A stretch of 64,000 nucleotides of DNA from Gilvimarinus gilvus (GCF_030518155.1 NZ_JAULRU010000215.1:93114-157113); one strand, 5' to 3'; shown: positions 17,331 through 26,216, counted from the first letter of the stretch. The notes: generated from the sequence alone by a model not told the origin. A program made the numbers and translations.

Positions 17331-17735
17331 ATGAATGCAGAATTGTTAAAAAAGTTTTCGCTCTATCCCCCATTGGCTCAACAGCAACTGCACGCTGTTC
17401 GCGAACTTATCGGCCACATCGCACAGGAGTACAGTCTGGGCGCCGTAGAAGAGTCTATAAAATGGGGAGAGGCAAGCTACACGGTAAAAGGCGGCAGTGC
17501 TGTTCGTATGGATTGGAAGCCAGCTACACCCAACGCCATAAAACTATTCTTTCACTGCCAAACCAAGCTGGTTGAGACCTTTAAAGAGATTTACCCGCAC
17601 GAATTTGTCTATGAAGGCAACAGAGCGCTTGTAATTCCCCTAACGACGGACATTGCGACCTCGCCTCTAGCCCACTGCCTGCAAATGACGTTGAGTTATC
17701 ATCGGGTCAAACACTTGCCTTTGCTTGGCGCGTAA
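17331..17735 (+). CDS. DUF1801 (YdhG-like) domain protein
   Basis: A 134-residue protein from the ATG at 17331; an upstream in-frame GTG at 17292 would add 13 residues that do not fit the family. It has the DUF1801 pattern: a start helix (LAQQQLHAVRELIG), then EESIKWGEASYTVKGG and IKLFFHCQTKLVETFKEIYP, where the WG and F-H positions are conserved. The family has an iron-chaperone-like (frataxin-resembling) fold; the role is unknown. Confidence 0.8.
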   Translation: MNAELLKKFSLYPPLAQQQLHAVRELIGHIAQEYSLGAVEESIKWGEASYTVKGGSAVRMDWKPATPNAIKLFFHCQTKLVETFKEIYPHEFVYEGNRALVIPLTTDIATSPLAHCLQMTLSYHRVKHLPLLGA

Positions 17736-17867
17736 AAGCCACAGGCGCTTGGCCAGTTTCGAAAGGCGTAATGCCATCGAACATCACTTATCTCGCCTGT
17801 TTAGGCGCGCCTGCCCGCACGGACAGTTGCGTGTTATAATGAAAGAAATGCCAATAACCGCTATTTT

Positions 17868-18353
17868 ATGAGAAAACCCGGAATTTCCAGTAACTACCCG
17901 CAAACAGGCTTTACGCTCATCGAGCTTATTGCCGTTATCGTTCTGCTTGGCATTCTCACCGCCGTCGCTGTCCCTAAATTTATTGACCTTAAAGAAGCCG
18001 CTATTGAAATGTCGATGGAGGACTTGGTCGGCGCGGTTAAAGGCGCCGCCAACATGGCTTATGCCAAGGCGATTGTTGAAGATGTGCATCAGGACGCAGC
18101 GGCGACTATTACTGTCAACGGGCTTGTTATCGATATTGCCTATGGATACCCAACCGGAACCGCTACTGGCATTGACCGAATGATCAATCAAAGCGGTTGG
18201 CAAAAGCGAGCCAGTGTTTTCGCAGGTGCCTGGGTTTATTGGCACGGAGTTATTCAAGAGGACGCGGGCGCAGCCCAATGCTATATACGTTACCGACAGC
18301 CCACCGTCGTAAATACACCCCCCGTTGTGGATGTGCAGACCTCTGGATGTTAG
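17868..18353 (+). CDS. MSHA-type type IV pilin / pseudopilin
   Basis: A 161-residue prepilin with a basic leader ending in Gly and the cleavage site G-FTLIELIAVIVLLGILTAV (Glu5 present), followed by VPKFIDLKEAA, the sequence typical of MshA-like pilins. Residues 30-160 form the globular part with a C-terminal cysteine pair (AAQCYIRY and TSGC). It is not accompanied here by assembly genes, so it must use machinery encoded elsewhere. Other options are a type II secretion pseudopilin; the VPKFIDL motif favours MSHA. Confidence 0.85.
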   Translation: MRKPGISSNYPQTGFTLIELIAVIVLLGILTAVAVPKFIDLKEAAIEMSMEDLVGAVKGAANMAYAKAIVEDVHQDAAATITVNGLVIDIAYGYPTGTATGIDRMINQSGWQKRASVFAGAWVYWHGVIQEDAGAAQCYIRYRQPTVVNTPPVVDVQTSGC

Positions 18354-18553
18354 CCCCAGAGTAGATTGCTCGTGGGCTTAATTTTGGTTCCCGTTAGTTT
18401 GCCAGGTTAGACAAACTGTTTACCTGCGCTACAAAACCTCTCAGCTTACCCAAAAACCGCGACATTCTCACCAAAGAGCCTTGGATGATCCAGATTGTTT
18501 TTTGCCAGTATATACACTGAACCCAAAACTTTAAGTTGTGCATAGGTCCGCAG

Positions 18554-18967
18554 ATGAGAGCTTTAATTACTCTGGCAATCGCCTTGTTATCCGTCTCAAC
18601 GTCAGCTGATAAAACACTTCAGAACATTGATGATCTTGTCTGGAAAAACCGGTTAATATTGGTCTGGTCAAATAATATAGCAGCGTCGAAACAACAACTA
18701 AAACTCGAAGCAGTCGAAGTAGAAGATCGCGACATTATTTGGTTTTTATTTAGTGAATCAGATGTGGCGACTAACTACCAAGGGGAACTCACAGAAGAGT
18801 TTACCGAAAGCGCAAAGCAATTTTTTCAAAGCACCGACAACCAGGTAGTGTTAATTGGCAAAGATGGCAGAGTTAAGGAGCGAGATTCGCAAATGCTTTT
18901 GGACTCTTTATTCAGAAAAATCGACAGAATGCCCATGCGCATAAATGAAATGGAGCGATACGACTGA
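18554..18967 (+). CDS. DUF4174 domain protein, secreted
   Basis: The product has 137 residues from the ATG at 18554, which gives a clean signal peptide (MRALITLAIALLSVSTSA); the longer TTG-started frame is less likely. The mature protein has DUF4174 hallmarks: LVWKNRLILVWS, a VEDRDIIWFLF strand, and the C-terminal VLIGKDGRVKERDSQMLLDS with RKIDRMPMRINEM. The fold is thioredoxin-like without a CXXC pair. Function unknown. Confidence 0.85.
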   Translation: MRALITLAIALLSVSTSADKTLQNIDDLVWKNRLILVWSNNIAASKQQLKLEAVEVEDRDIIWFLFSESDVATNYQGELTEEFTESAKQFFQSTDNQVVLIGKDGRVKERDSQMLLDSLFRKIDRMPMRINEMERYD

Positions 18968-19035
18968 ATATGTTCTAAATGGATATCTAGCACATCGTCT
19001 TCATCACATGATAAATTTATACCTGAATTCTAAAC

Positions 19036-20016
19036 CTACCTTTCAACGCCGAGGTCTTGCTGCAGGGTCGCGCCAGGTCCGAACCTCTTCTGATAAGCCG
19101 CCGCCGACACTCCTACGTTGCGGTAGAATGCTCGCCTAAAAACATCCAGATTTTGGTAGCCGCATTGTTCGACTAGCGCCTTCAGCGCTATGCTTTTATT
19201 GTTGAGTAGATCTTTTGCACGCTCGATGCGACGTTGCTCGACGTACTGACCGGGCGAGCATTTCATAATACGAGTGAATTTACGGGAGAAATTTCTACTA
19301 CTCATGGCGCAACGCCGGGCTAATACTTCTACACGAAGATCACGCTGCAGATTGTCCTGAATATAGAGACAGACATCAGAAAGAACGTCATCGTCGCATT
19401 GCTGTGCCCGAAGTTTTTCGGAGTATTGCGATTGCCCTCCGTCACGCCTGTACGCCATCACAAGATTGCGTGCTATTTTCATCGCAGCTTGTCGGCTGCT
19501 ATCGCGCTCCACAAGCGCCAACGCCAAGTCCATACCCGCTGTAACCCCGGCGGAAGTAAATACCTTGCCATCCTCTATATAAATTGCGTCCGGTTCTATG
19601 CGGATACTCGTGTCCAGCTCACTGAGCCTGGCAATGTAGCGCCAATGACTTGTGGCACTTTTTCCCGATAGACTTCCCGCTGCCGCTAGAGCAAGGCTTC
19701 CGCTACACACCGATACCATGCGCTCCACGCGGCTCGTATGACGCTGAATAAAACGCAGAAAATTTTTATTGCTGACTGCGTGTTCAATACCGACGCCACC
19801 AATAACCACCAACGTGTGGCAATCTCGCAACGAAGACCATTTTTGTGTGGCCACCTGCAATCCGTTACTGGCCGTTACCAGTCCACCGGGCTCAGAGATG
19901 ACCTTTATACGATAGGTCGGTTTATCCAGCGTGTTTAACTGATGGAAAACCTCCATTGGGCCGGTCAAATCCAGTATCTGAAAGTTCTGATAACACAACA
20001 GCGCAATGGTTTTCAC
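19036..20016 (-). CDS. GlxA-type AraC-family transcriptional regulator
   Basis: A 326-residue regulator with an N-terminal DJ-1/PfpI-like domain (about 1-170; nucleophile-elbow CSGSLALAAAG near 103, TSAGVTAGMDLAL near 155) and a C-terminal AraC helix-turn-helix pair (about 215-310; LARRCAMSSRNFSRKFTRIM and LVEQCGYQNLDVFRRAFY). This is the GlxA architecture, which senses small molecules. It is transcribed away from a DJ-1/PfpI gene 89 bases upstream, so control of that gene and of itself from the shared 20017-20105 region is likely. Confidence 0.92.
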   Translation of the reverse strand: MKTIALLCYQNFQILDLTGPMEVFHQLNTLDKPTYRIKVISEPGGLVTASNGLQVATQKWSSLRDCHTLVVIGGVGIEHAVSNKNFLRFIQRHTSRVERMVSVCSGSLALAAAGSLSGKSATSHWRYIARLSELDTSIRIEPDAIYIEDGKVFTSAGVTAGMDLALALVERDSSRQAAMKIARNLVMAYRRDGGQSQYSEKLRAQQCDDDVLSDVCLYIQDNLQRDLRVEVLARRCAMSSRNFSRKFTRIMKCSPGQYVEQRRIERAKDLLNNKSIALKALVEQCGYQNLDVFRRAFYRNVGVSAAAYQKRFGPGATLQQDLGVER

Positions 20017-20105
20017 AGCAAGCCTCTGACCTAAAACATCTAGAATTTGTCATTTAGGCCATCATACCCACTCTTTATACTGAGCGTAAATACGGAGGAA
20101 ACACT

Positions 20106-20744
20106 ATGTCTTATAACGTCGCTATTTTGGCATTCGATGATTTAGAAGAACTCGATTTAGGCGGGCCTTGGGAAGTACTACAGTCGGCGCGCGAGTTAAA
20201 CAATAGTTTTGATTGCAAGATCTACACGCCAGACGGGAACGACCTCACGGCAAGCAAAGGCATGAAAATCGGTGCACACGGCTGCATCGAGAATGTAGAG
20301 CATTGCGATATCTTAATAGTGCCCGGCGGTAAGGGCGTCTGGCCATTGCAGACTGATAGCAATTTTCTGCAACATGTTACCCGACTGGCCAATACGGCCA
20401 CCTGGGTATGTAGCGTATGCACAGGGAGTTTCCTGTTAGCCTCAGCTGGCCTGCTAAACGGTAAATCGTGCACGACTTACCACGCTTATACCGAAAAACT
20501 ACGCAAAACAAGCCTGATAGGGGAGGTGTTAGATCAAGTTCGCTATGTGGTAGATGGCAATGTGTTAACAGCCGCCGGAGTGTCTGCGGGTATTGATATG
20601 AGCCTGTGGCTTGTCAAAAAACTCGAGGGTGAGGCATTCGCAAAGAATGTTCAGCGGTATATGGAGTACTATCCAGAACCACCGCTAGACGAACACGTGC
20701 TAGGCTCGGATAACGGTCTTTATAGCGCTGACGTTAACGTATAG
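20106..20744 (+). CDS. DJ-1/PfpI family protein
   Basis: A 212-residue single-domain DJ-1/PfpI protein with GGAGG six bases before the ATG. Motifs include LDLGGPWEVLQSA, ILIVPGGKGVW and the elbow CTGSFLLASAGLLNGKSCTT around residue 105, then TAAGVSAGIDMSLWLVK. It closely parallels the sensor domain of the divergent GlxA-type regulator, so it may process the regulator's ligand (for example a glyoxal, isonitrile or amide); this is inference. Its end overlaps the tail of the TetR gene by 11 bases. Confidence 0.9.
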   Translation: MSYNVAILAFDDLEELDLGGPWEVLQSARELNNSFDCKIYTPDGNDLTASKGMKIGAHGCIENVEHCDILIVPGGKGVWPLQTDSNFLQHVTRLANTATWVCSVCTGSFLLASAGLLNGKSCTTYHAYTEKLRKTSLIGEVLDQVRYVVDGNVLTAAGVSAGIDMSLWLVKKLEGEAFAKNVQRYMEYYPEPPLDEHVLGSDNGLYSADVNV

Positions 20745-21327
20745 CGTAGCGAGCGAGGAATAACTTAACACTTTCTTCTACCAAGTAGTCCGTATTGCTA
20801 ACGCTATCACTTAAGCCATACAGCAAAGGGTAGAAAACCAAAGACTTTAGCTGAAACACAAACTGCTTGGACGCCAGCTCCAGATCATCAATAGCAAGTA
20901 CGCCATCGTCGACGGCCGCCTGTAGAAAAACGGAGAAATAGCGCAAACAACCCATCGACGACTTGTTAATCATTTTTGCCAAAGATGCATCGGTTAGCAT
21001 CTGCAAAAATGCCACGCGGGCTACTTTCAAAAAGGCCGGCGAGGTCAGCAAACCTATCTCTTGTTGAGCAATAGCGGTGAGTTGAGCGTGTATTGACTCG
21101 CCCGGTGCATAAGCCAGGATTTCGCCCTGATCAACCTTGGCGAACATTGCCTCCAGCATAGCCGCAAACAAATCGGCCTTGGTTGCGAAATGGTTATATA
21201 CCGTACGTTTGGACACTTCAGCGCGAGCCGCTATTTGGTCCATGCTGGTCGCCGCCACGCCATGTTCGGAGAATAACGCTTCGGCAGCGGTAACGATTTG
21301 TAGGCGTTTTTGCTCAGATAGCTTCAT
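20734..21327 (-). CDS. TetR/AcrR family transcriptional regulator
   Basis: A 197-residue repressor with a typical N-terminal helix-turn-helix (about 8-54: IVTAAEALFSEHGVAATSM, then IAARAEVSKRTVYNHFATKAD) and a variable ligand-binding C-terminus of the AefR-like type. It is divergent from the MBL-fold hydrolase gene; the intervening 21328-21451 region carries repeated TAAACTA/TAGTTTA motifs that are probable operators. It converges with the DJ-1 gene. Confidence 0.92.
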   Translation of the reverse strand: MKLSEQKRLQIVTAAEALFSEHGVAATSMDQIAARAEVSKRTVYNHFATKADLFAAMLEAMFAKVDQGEILAYAPGESIHAQLTAIAQQEIGLLTSPAFLKVARVAFLQMLTDASLAKMINKSSMGCLRYFSVFLQAAVDDGVLAIDDLELASKQFVFQLKSLVFYPLLYGLSDSVSNTDYLVEESVKLFLARYAIR

Positions 21328-21389
21328 TGTTCAACGTTTTCACCAGTTTGTCAGCATCTTACCCGAACTCATAAAAAATTACACTCAGC

Positions 21390-21441
21390 AGTTTACTTTT
21401 CACTTGCCCGTAAGATAAACTACACCGTATAGTTTACTTTT
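21390..21441. promoter_or_regulatory. Candidate TetR operator region
   Basis: TAAACTA (21416-21422) and TAGTTTA (21430-21436) form a perfect inverted repeat with a 7-base spacer. The 11-mer AGTTTACTTTT occurs twice, at 21390-21400 and 21431-21441. The sites lie between the divergent TetR and MBL hydrolase starts, where a TetR protein would usually bind. Confidence 0.55.
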
Positions 21442-21451
21442 GGAGCCCAAC

Positions 21452-22558
21452 ATGTCGTTAAAGGCATACGCTACAACACTACTTATGACCCTGATTACGG
21501 GAGGTTGTACCTTGAGCAGTTCACTCGCCGCAGATTCCGTACAAAACACCAACACAATCGATGCAGGCACACCCGCCCGAGTAGATGAAGGCAAGTTTCT
21601 CAACCACAAGCCCACCGAACCCAGCAGCGTTTGGCGCACTGTACAGATTTTCTGGCGCTATATAACCGAGTCTCGCGTTGACCCCGAGCCCACCTCAGAA
21701 CTGCCGATGAAAACTGTAACCCGCCAACAATTAGATAACTTGAGTAATGAGGGCTTGCACATTATTAAGCTGGGCCACTCATCGCTTTTACTAAAGGTGG
21801 TAGGCGAGTATTGGTTGATTGACCCGGTATTTTCCGAGCGCGCATCACCCGTTGGCTTCATGGGCCCAAAACGCTTTCAACCCACACCCATAAGTCTGGA
21901 AGAATTACCCCCCATTGCCATCGTACTGATTTCCCACAATCACTATGATCATCTGGATAAGCAAGCTGTTGAATCATTGGCTGATAAAGCCCGAGAGTTT
22001 TTGGTACCCCTCGGAGTAGACAAGCAACTTCTGGACTGGGGCATCGCCAAGGACAATATTCAAACCTTTGATTGGTGGCAGTCGGTTGTGGATACCCATG
22101 CGACAATAACATTTACCCCAGCTCAGCACTTTTCCGGCCGAGGCCTACAGGACACCAATGAATCCTTGTGGGGTTCTTGGGTGATCGAAACCGAGCAGGG
22201 AAAATTGTTTTTTAGCGGCGACTCTGGTTATTTTCCCGGCTTTAAGACCATAGGCGACAAATTCGGGCCATTCGACTTAACGTTCATTGAGACAGGTGCC
22301 TACAACGATGATTGGCCGGACGTGCATATGACACCGGAGCAAAGCGTACAGGCCCATATCGACTTAAACGGTAAAGTAATGATGCCCATTCATAACGGCA
22401 CCTTCAATCTGGCTTTTCACCCTTGGTACGAACCACTAAACCGAGTCAGCGAAGCCGCCGCTGCTCAGCAAGTAGAACTCACCACTCCAGTAGTCGGGGA
22501 GGTACTAGCACTAGGCGATCAACTTCCCAGCACGCACTGGTGGCAGTCGCTTGAATAA
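21452..22558 (+). CDS. MBL-fold metallo-hydrolase (NAPE-PLD/UlaG-like), exported
   Basis: The product has 368 residues from the ATG at 21452 (an in-frame TTG at 21440 is less likely). A signal sequence with ITGGC at residue 17-20 suggests a lipoprotein, although the lipobox is imperfect. The catalytic region has GHSSLLLKV, VLISHNHYDHLD (the HxHxDH zinc motif) near 165, a SGDSGYFPGF motif and a C-terminal MPIHNGTFNLAFH. This matches the family of NAPE-PLD/RomA-like outer envelope hydrolases. Control by the divergent TetR gene is likely. Confidence 0.9.
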   Translation: MSLKAYATTLLMTLITGGCTLSSSLAADSVQNTNTIDAGTPARVDEGKFLNHKPTEPSSVWRTVQIFWRYITESRVDPEPTSELPMKTVTRQQLDNLSNEGLHIIKLGHSSLLLKVVGEYWLIDPVFSERASPVGFMGPKRFQPTPISLEELPPIAIVLISHNHYDHLDKQAVESLADKAREFLVPLGVDKQLLDWGIAKDNIQTFDWWQSVVDTHATITFTPAQHFSGRGLQDTNESLWGSWVIETEQGKLFFSGDSGYFPGFKTIGDKFGPFDLTFIETGAYNDDWPDVHMTPEQSVQAHIDLNGKVMMPIHNGTFNLAFHPWYEPLNRVSEAAAAQQVELTTPVVGEVLALGDQLPSTHWWQSLE

Positions 22559-22820
22559 GCGCCCTTGTTCCACATAGGCTATTAGCCTTAACCATTTATC
22601 ATCCGATTGCAGGAGGTTACGTTTGGCATACTCTGTCACCTAACGATGGGTTCATCCCCTTTTGGCTGGCGGCCCTGTCGTGTTATCCGGCTGGGCTACC
22701 ATCGTTCTGCGCGCTGGCATCGAAAACTGTGAGCAGTTTCAAAATTTGTTGTGTATATTCGTTTTGTATTTGAATCAAATCGTCGGCAACCTCTGCACTG
22801 TATATTAACCCACAATGTTG

Positions 22821-23150
22821 CTACTCCGCTTTCACACTGTATTGCGCTCCGGGCCAGAACTCATTAATCTCATCCGCCTGTTGCTGCGCACTAAAGCGCT
22901 CCCAGACGACACCATTGATGTCTTTATCATGGCTAAATCTGCTTGCCGTATTGTCTTCCCAGCCTAAGTGTCTAAGTTCTCCCGGCTTGCATTGCGTATC
23001 TTGACGAACAGATATATTTAAACTGTCTGTGCGCCACAGAGCATACTCACCCTTTACATGCACGTCGGGAGAAGCGCCTATACGGGCGCTGTAATCATCT
23101 ACCGTTGCGTCTATATTGTCGGTTGACATAGCAACATGGAATTTTTTCAT
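22821..23150 (-). CDS. VOC-like (glyoxalase-fold) protein
   Basis: A 109-residue protein from the internal ATG at 23150, which has GAGAAAGA upstream and begins MKKFHVAMSTDNIDATVDDY, the first beta-alpha unit of a VOC fold. It continues with YALWRTDSLNISVRQD and KPGELRHLGWED, as in small arsenic-resistance-like VOC proteins. An in-frame ATG 33 bases further upstream gives a non-homologous extension. Metal ligands and substrate are unknown. After its stop the 262 bases to 22559 hold no gene I can support. Confidence 0.7.
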   Translation of the reverse strand: MKKFHVAMSTDNIDATVDDYSARIGASPDVHVKGEYALWRTDSLNISVRQDTQCKPGELRHLGWEDNTASRFSHDKDINGVVWERFSAQQQADEINEFWPGAQYSVKAE

Positions 23151-23216
23151 ATCGTCTTTCTCATAATCGTCTTGTTTTGGCATTTGGGTCTATAATACCA
23201 AACCGGAGGTGTCACT

Positions 23217-23510
23217 ATGCGAGTCTTTTTAATACTTTGGTTATGTGTATTCAGTACCGCCCGGGCCAACCAACCGGCTAACACACTAAATGCACCCATA
23301 CACTCGGCCAGCGAAGTAATAGAGGCCACACTTAACCACTTCAATACGTCCACAGATAAGGTGATAGTTTTTCATGTAAGCTTTGATTACATAAAGCAAA
23401 TTTGGCATATCGAATTAACCCCAAAAGACCCACCTTGCATTGATTGCTTTCCGAGTATCTACATCAGAAATAAAAATCCTATTAGCATAGAGACCATTCC
23501 CCATGGCTAG
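23217..23510 (+). CDS. Small secreted protein
   Basis: A 97-residue protein with a clear signal peptide (VFLILWLCVFSTARA) and GGAGG six bases before the ATG. The mature part has a CIDC motif (PPCIDCFPSIY) near residue 78, which could be a disulfide or metal site. It overlaps the start of the next gene by eight bases, so the two are coupled. Family not recognised. Confidence 0.65.
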   Translation: MRVFLILWLCVFSTARANQPANTLNAPIHSASEVIEATLNHFNTSTDKVIVFHVSFDYIKQIWHIELTPKDPPCIDCFPSIYIRNKNPISIETIPHG

Positions 23511-24159
23511 CTTGATCACCCTAATTGCAATTGCAATAGTAGCGTTTGTTTTTCTAAAACGACTAGGTATTATACAAACGCCAGCTCAGCGCGAGCACTT
23601 AATTGCTACCTATCGCTTCCCTCCACGATTACATAAAAAAGTGTTAGACACTTATCCGCATTTGTCTGACGATCAGGCCAACAAAGTTATTGACGGGTTG
23701 CGGGAGTATTTCCAACTGTGTAACACCGCCGGCAGGCGCAGCGTGGCTATGCCATCACAGGCGGTGGATGTCGCTTGGCACGAATTCATTTTGTTTACGC
23801 AAATGTACAGCTATTTCTGCAAAAAAGCACTGGGGCGTTTTTTACATCACACCCCGGCCGAGGCCATGCAAACCCCCACCCAAGCGCAAGCTGGTATTAA
23901 AACAGCCTGGAAAGTTTCCTGCCGGCGTGAGGGTATTAGTCGCAATAATCCTGAGCGCTTGCCTTTACTGTTCGCGATGGACGCCGAACTTAATATCGAG
24001 GACGGATTTCACTATTCGCTCAACTGCGAACAAAATGGCAGCGGCTACTGCGCCAGCCATATCGGTTGTGGCTCTGGTGGTTGCTCGGGCGGGTGTGGTT
24101 CAGGCAGCGGCAACGATGGCGGAAGTAGTTGTGGTAGCGGCTGCGGCGGTGGAGACTAG
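23503..24159 (+). CDS. Membrane-anchored glycine-rich-domain protein (GRDP-like)
   Basis: A 218-residue protein with one N-terminal membrane span (about 3-22) and a domain with VDVAWHEFILFTQMYSYFC followed by GRFLHHTP, the pattern of the glycine-rich-domain (DUF1399-like) family. The C-terminal 50 residues are a Gly/Ser/Cys repeat (GCGSGGCSGGCGSGSG) ending in GCGGGD. In related proteins such tails are thought to bind metal or to be cell-surface exposed. It is coupled to the small secreted protein upstream. Confidence 0.75.
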   Translation: MASLITLIAIAIVAFVFLKRLGIIQTPAQREHLIATYRFPPRLHKKVLDTYPHLSDDQANKVIDGLREYFQLCNTAGRRSVAMPSQAVDVAWHEFILFTQMYSYFCKKALGRFLHHTPAEAMQTPTQAQAGIKTAWKVSCRREGISRNNPERLPLLFAMDAELNIEDGFHYSLNCEQNGSGYCASHIGCGSGGCSGGCGSGSGNDGGSSCGSGCGGGD

Positions 24160-24175
24160 TCGCGCAAAAATACTC

Positions 24176-24210
24176 AAAAAAACGGGGGCCAGGCGCGGCC
24201 CCGTCTTTGT
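24176..24210. terminator. Bidirectional rho-independent terminator
   Basis: Stem ACGGGG (24182-24187) pairs with CCCCGT (24199-24204), flanked by A7 on the left (24176-24182) and a T-rich stretch on the right. It lies between two convergent genes and can serve both; the minus-strand version has the better T-run. Confidence 0.8.
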
Positions 24211-26169
24211 TTATTGATCTACGTTAGCTTTCACACTTAACGCAAATGGCATAAGTGGTAAGCCCGCGCTGTTATACACATTTGCCTTAGCGGGAAAGTC
24301 TGCCCACGCATAACGCACCTCTACAGGCTCTTTAACCTTATCGCTGCGCACGCGAATCGTATTTCCGTCTATCTCAGCCTCGGCCCAGACAAACTCGCCG
24401 TCGGCACCCGCTATGGCAAAACCGCAGGGCTCACCGCCTTTCGCGGTTAACCCTTTACCGGCGTAAGCCACGACAATCTCCACAACGCCATTTTCGTCAA
24501 CGCTCATTTGAAAAGGTGCTGCGGCCTCTGCCAGCAATTTGGTCTCGCCGTAAACGCGCTCTCGAGCTAACAAAGCCAGACGTTCACCCACGTCTTTTTT
24601 ATTCAGTGGATGAATGTCATTCCAGTCTCCCAAATCGATCGTGACTGCCATAGCGGTGTTGGGCTCGGCCAACACTTTAGCCTGTGCCGCGCGCATGGCC
24701 GCCCACCCCTCTTGCACTGGCTCGTCAACCGGCTCACCAAAGCCTGGTAACTGTGCGTATATAAACGGCAGCGTGGCTTGGCCAAACTCTTCTCGCCACT
24801 GGCGAATCATGGTGGGCAAAAGGGTGGCATACTCATCGGGCTTGCCTGCGTTCGATTCACCCTGATACCAGAGTACGCCCTTAAGCGGCATAGGTGTGAT
24901 GGGTGCCAACATTGCGTTGTACAATCCAACCGGCTGACTCATATCCCAAAACTGACGCGAAGGAGCAGGTTCTATTGATGCCCCCACACGCGCCAACCAT
25001 TCGCCCTGCAGCGATATTTCCAGGTCGGCCACTTCCAATTGGTAGGGTTTATCTTTTACCAAACCGCCGCCACCTGCGTTTGTCACTGCGCGAACCACCA
25101 CGGTATTTGCACCGGCTTTTAGTACCCCTGCGGGAACTTTATAGCGGCGCTGTGGATATTTGTAAGTGGTATTACCCACCTGCTCGCCATTGACAAATAC
25201 CGTATCGGCATCGACCACACGGCCAAGACGCAACATGGCCGCTTTACCCGCCGCCCGATTCGGTAACTGAATGGTTTTACGCAGCCACATTACGCCGTTA
25301 ATGTCCGGCAGATTATTTTCCACCCAGGAGCCTGGCATCGTCACCTTGGTCCAGTGACTCTCGTCGACATCAGTGGAGGACCACGTTGGCTCCGCGTGCA
25401 TGCCTTTATCCTGTTTGTGCAGGCTTTCATACCAGGGCGCGCCACGGGCACTGTCTTCGGCCTTAATATTGTCCACATACCCAGGGGCGGCGTTGCGTTC
25501 GGCTTGCTCAACATAATGTGGATAATTTTTCAGAGCCCGCATACTCATCCATGCCTGCGCACCAGAGCCGCCATAGGCATTCAAAATAATACCGACGGGT
25601 ACATCTTGCGTCTTTTCAATATGACGAGCAAAAAAGTAGCCCGCGGCGGTGAAGTTCAACGCATTATCGGGGCCCGCAGCCAGCCACTCGCCGCCGTCCA
25701 GGTCCTGTTTGGGACCATCGTAAACCGCGTTTTTAGGCACCTGAAAATGGCGAATACGAGGATTGTCTGAACTGGCCAACTCACTGGCGTACACTTCGTT
25801 AACGTTGGACATCTTCATTTCCATATTGGATTGTCCAGCCGCCAGCCAGACATCGCCAAAGTAGATGTCGCTCAACTCAATACGATTGTCTCCCTCCAGA
25901 ACTAACCGATGAGGTCCACCGGCGGCATAGCTTTCGCCTTCCCAGTGCCAACGGCCGTCGCTTTTAGCGCTAATGCTCGCCAGCACTTCACCATTCAACC
26001 GAATACTAATGTCTTCCCCAGGCGTTGCACGGCCCCAAAGGGTGAGCGGCATTTCTCGCTGCAAGACAGCGCCACTACTGATTAATTTAGAGGGGACGAT
26101 ATCGGCAATCGTTGCCACGCTTACGGTTGTGAGCGTTATGCCCAGAGCGAGAGAAGATAATATTTTCAT
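24211..26169 (-). CDS. Sialate O-acetylesterase family (SGNH hydrolase), secreted
   Basis: A 652-residue secreted esterase with a signal peptide (cleavage near residue 22). The catalytic serine lies in WLAAGQSNMEM near residue 112, with a later GVLWYQGESNAG block near 440 and the DWNDIHPLNKKDVG Asp/His block near 545, all features of the family. A beta-sandwich insert with WVENNLPDINGVMWLRKTI lies in the middle. In marine polysaccharide degraders this family often de-acetylates xylan or other glycans rather than sialate. It is downstream of a SLC13 transporter on the same strand. Confidence 0.95.
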   Translation of the reverse strand: MKILSSLALGITLTTVSVATIADIVPSKLISSGAVLQREMPLTLWGRATPGEDISIRLNGEVLASISAKSDGRWHWEGESYAAGGPHRLVLEGDNRIELSDIYFGDVWLAAGQSNMEMKMSNVNEVYASELASSDNPRIRHFQVPKNAVYDGPKQDLDGGEWLAAGPDNALNFTAAGYFFARHIEKTQDVPVGIILNAYGGSGAQAWMSMRALKNYPHYVEQAERNAAPGYVDNIKAEDSARGAPWYESLHKQDKGMHAEPTWSSTDVDESHWTKVTMPGSWVENNLPDINGVMWLRKTIQLPNRAAGKAAMLRLGRVVDADTVFVNGEQVGNTTYKYPQRRYKVPAGVLKAGANTVVVRAVTNAGGGGLVKDKPYQLEVADLEISLQGEWLARVGASIEPAPSRQFWDMSQPVGLYNAMLAPITPMPLKGVLWYQGESNAGKPDEYATLLPTMIRQWREEFGQATLPFIYAQLPGFGEPVDEPVQEGWAAMRAAQAKVLAEPNTAMAVTIDLGDWNDIHPLNKKDVGERLALLARERVYGETKLLAEAAAPFQMSVDENGVVEIVVAYAGKGLTAKGGEPCGFAIAGADGEFVWAEAEIDGNTIRVRSDKVKEPVEVRYAWADFPAKANVYNSAGLPLMPFALSVKANVDQ

Positions 26170-26193
26170 AGCGAGTGGTACCGCAGGTTATGA

Positions 26194-26216
26194 TTTATAG
26201 TCCTAGCGACTATAAA
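26194..26216. promoter_or_regulatory. Perfect palindrome upstream of the acetylesterase
   Basis: TTTATAGTC (26194-26202) and GACTATAAA (26208-26216) are perfect inverted arms with a CTAGC spacer. The site starts 25 bases upstream of the esterase ATG and 38 bases after the transporter stop. It lacks a strong G+C stem or a T-run, so a repressor operator is more likely than a terminator. Confidence 0.5.

Noticed and set aside
22683..22820. In-frame continuation after the VOC stop (about 45 codons, including EVADDLIQIQNEYTQQ)
   Set aside because: It has no good start, and the VOC protein ends at a natural length; I cannot tell a remnant from chance.
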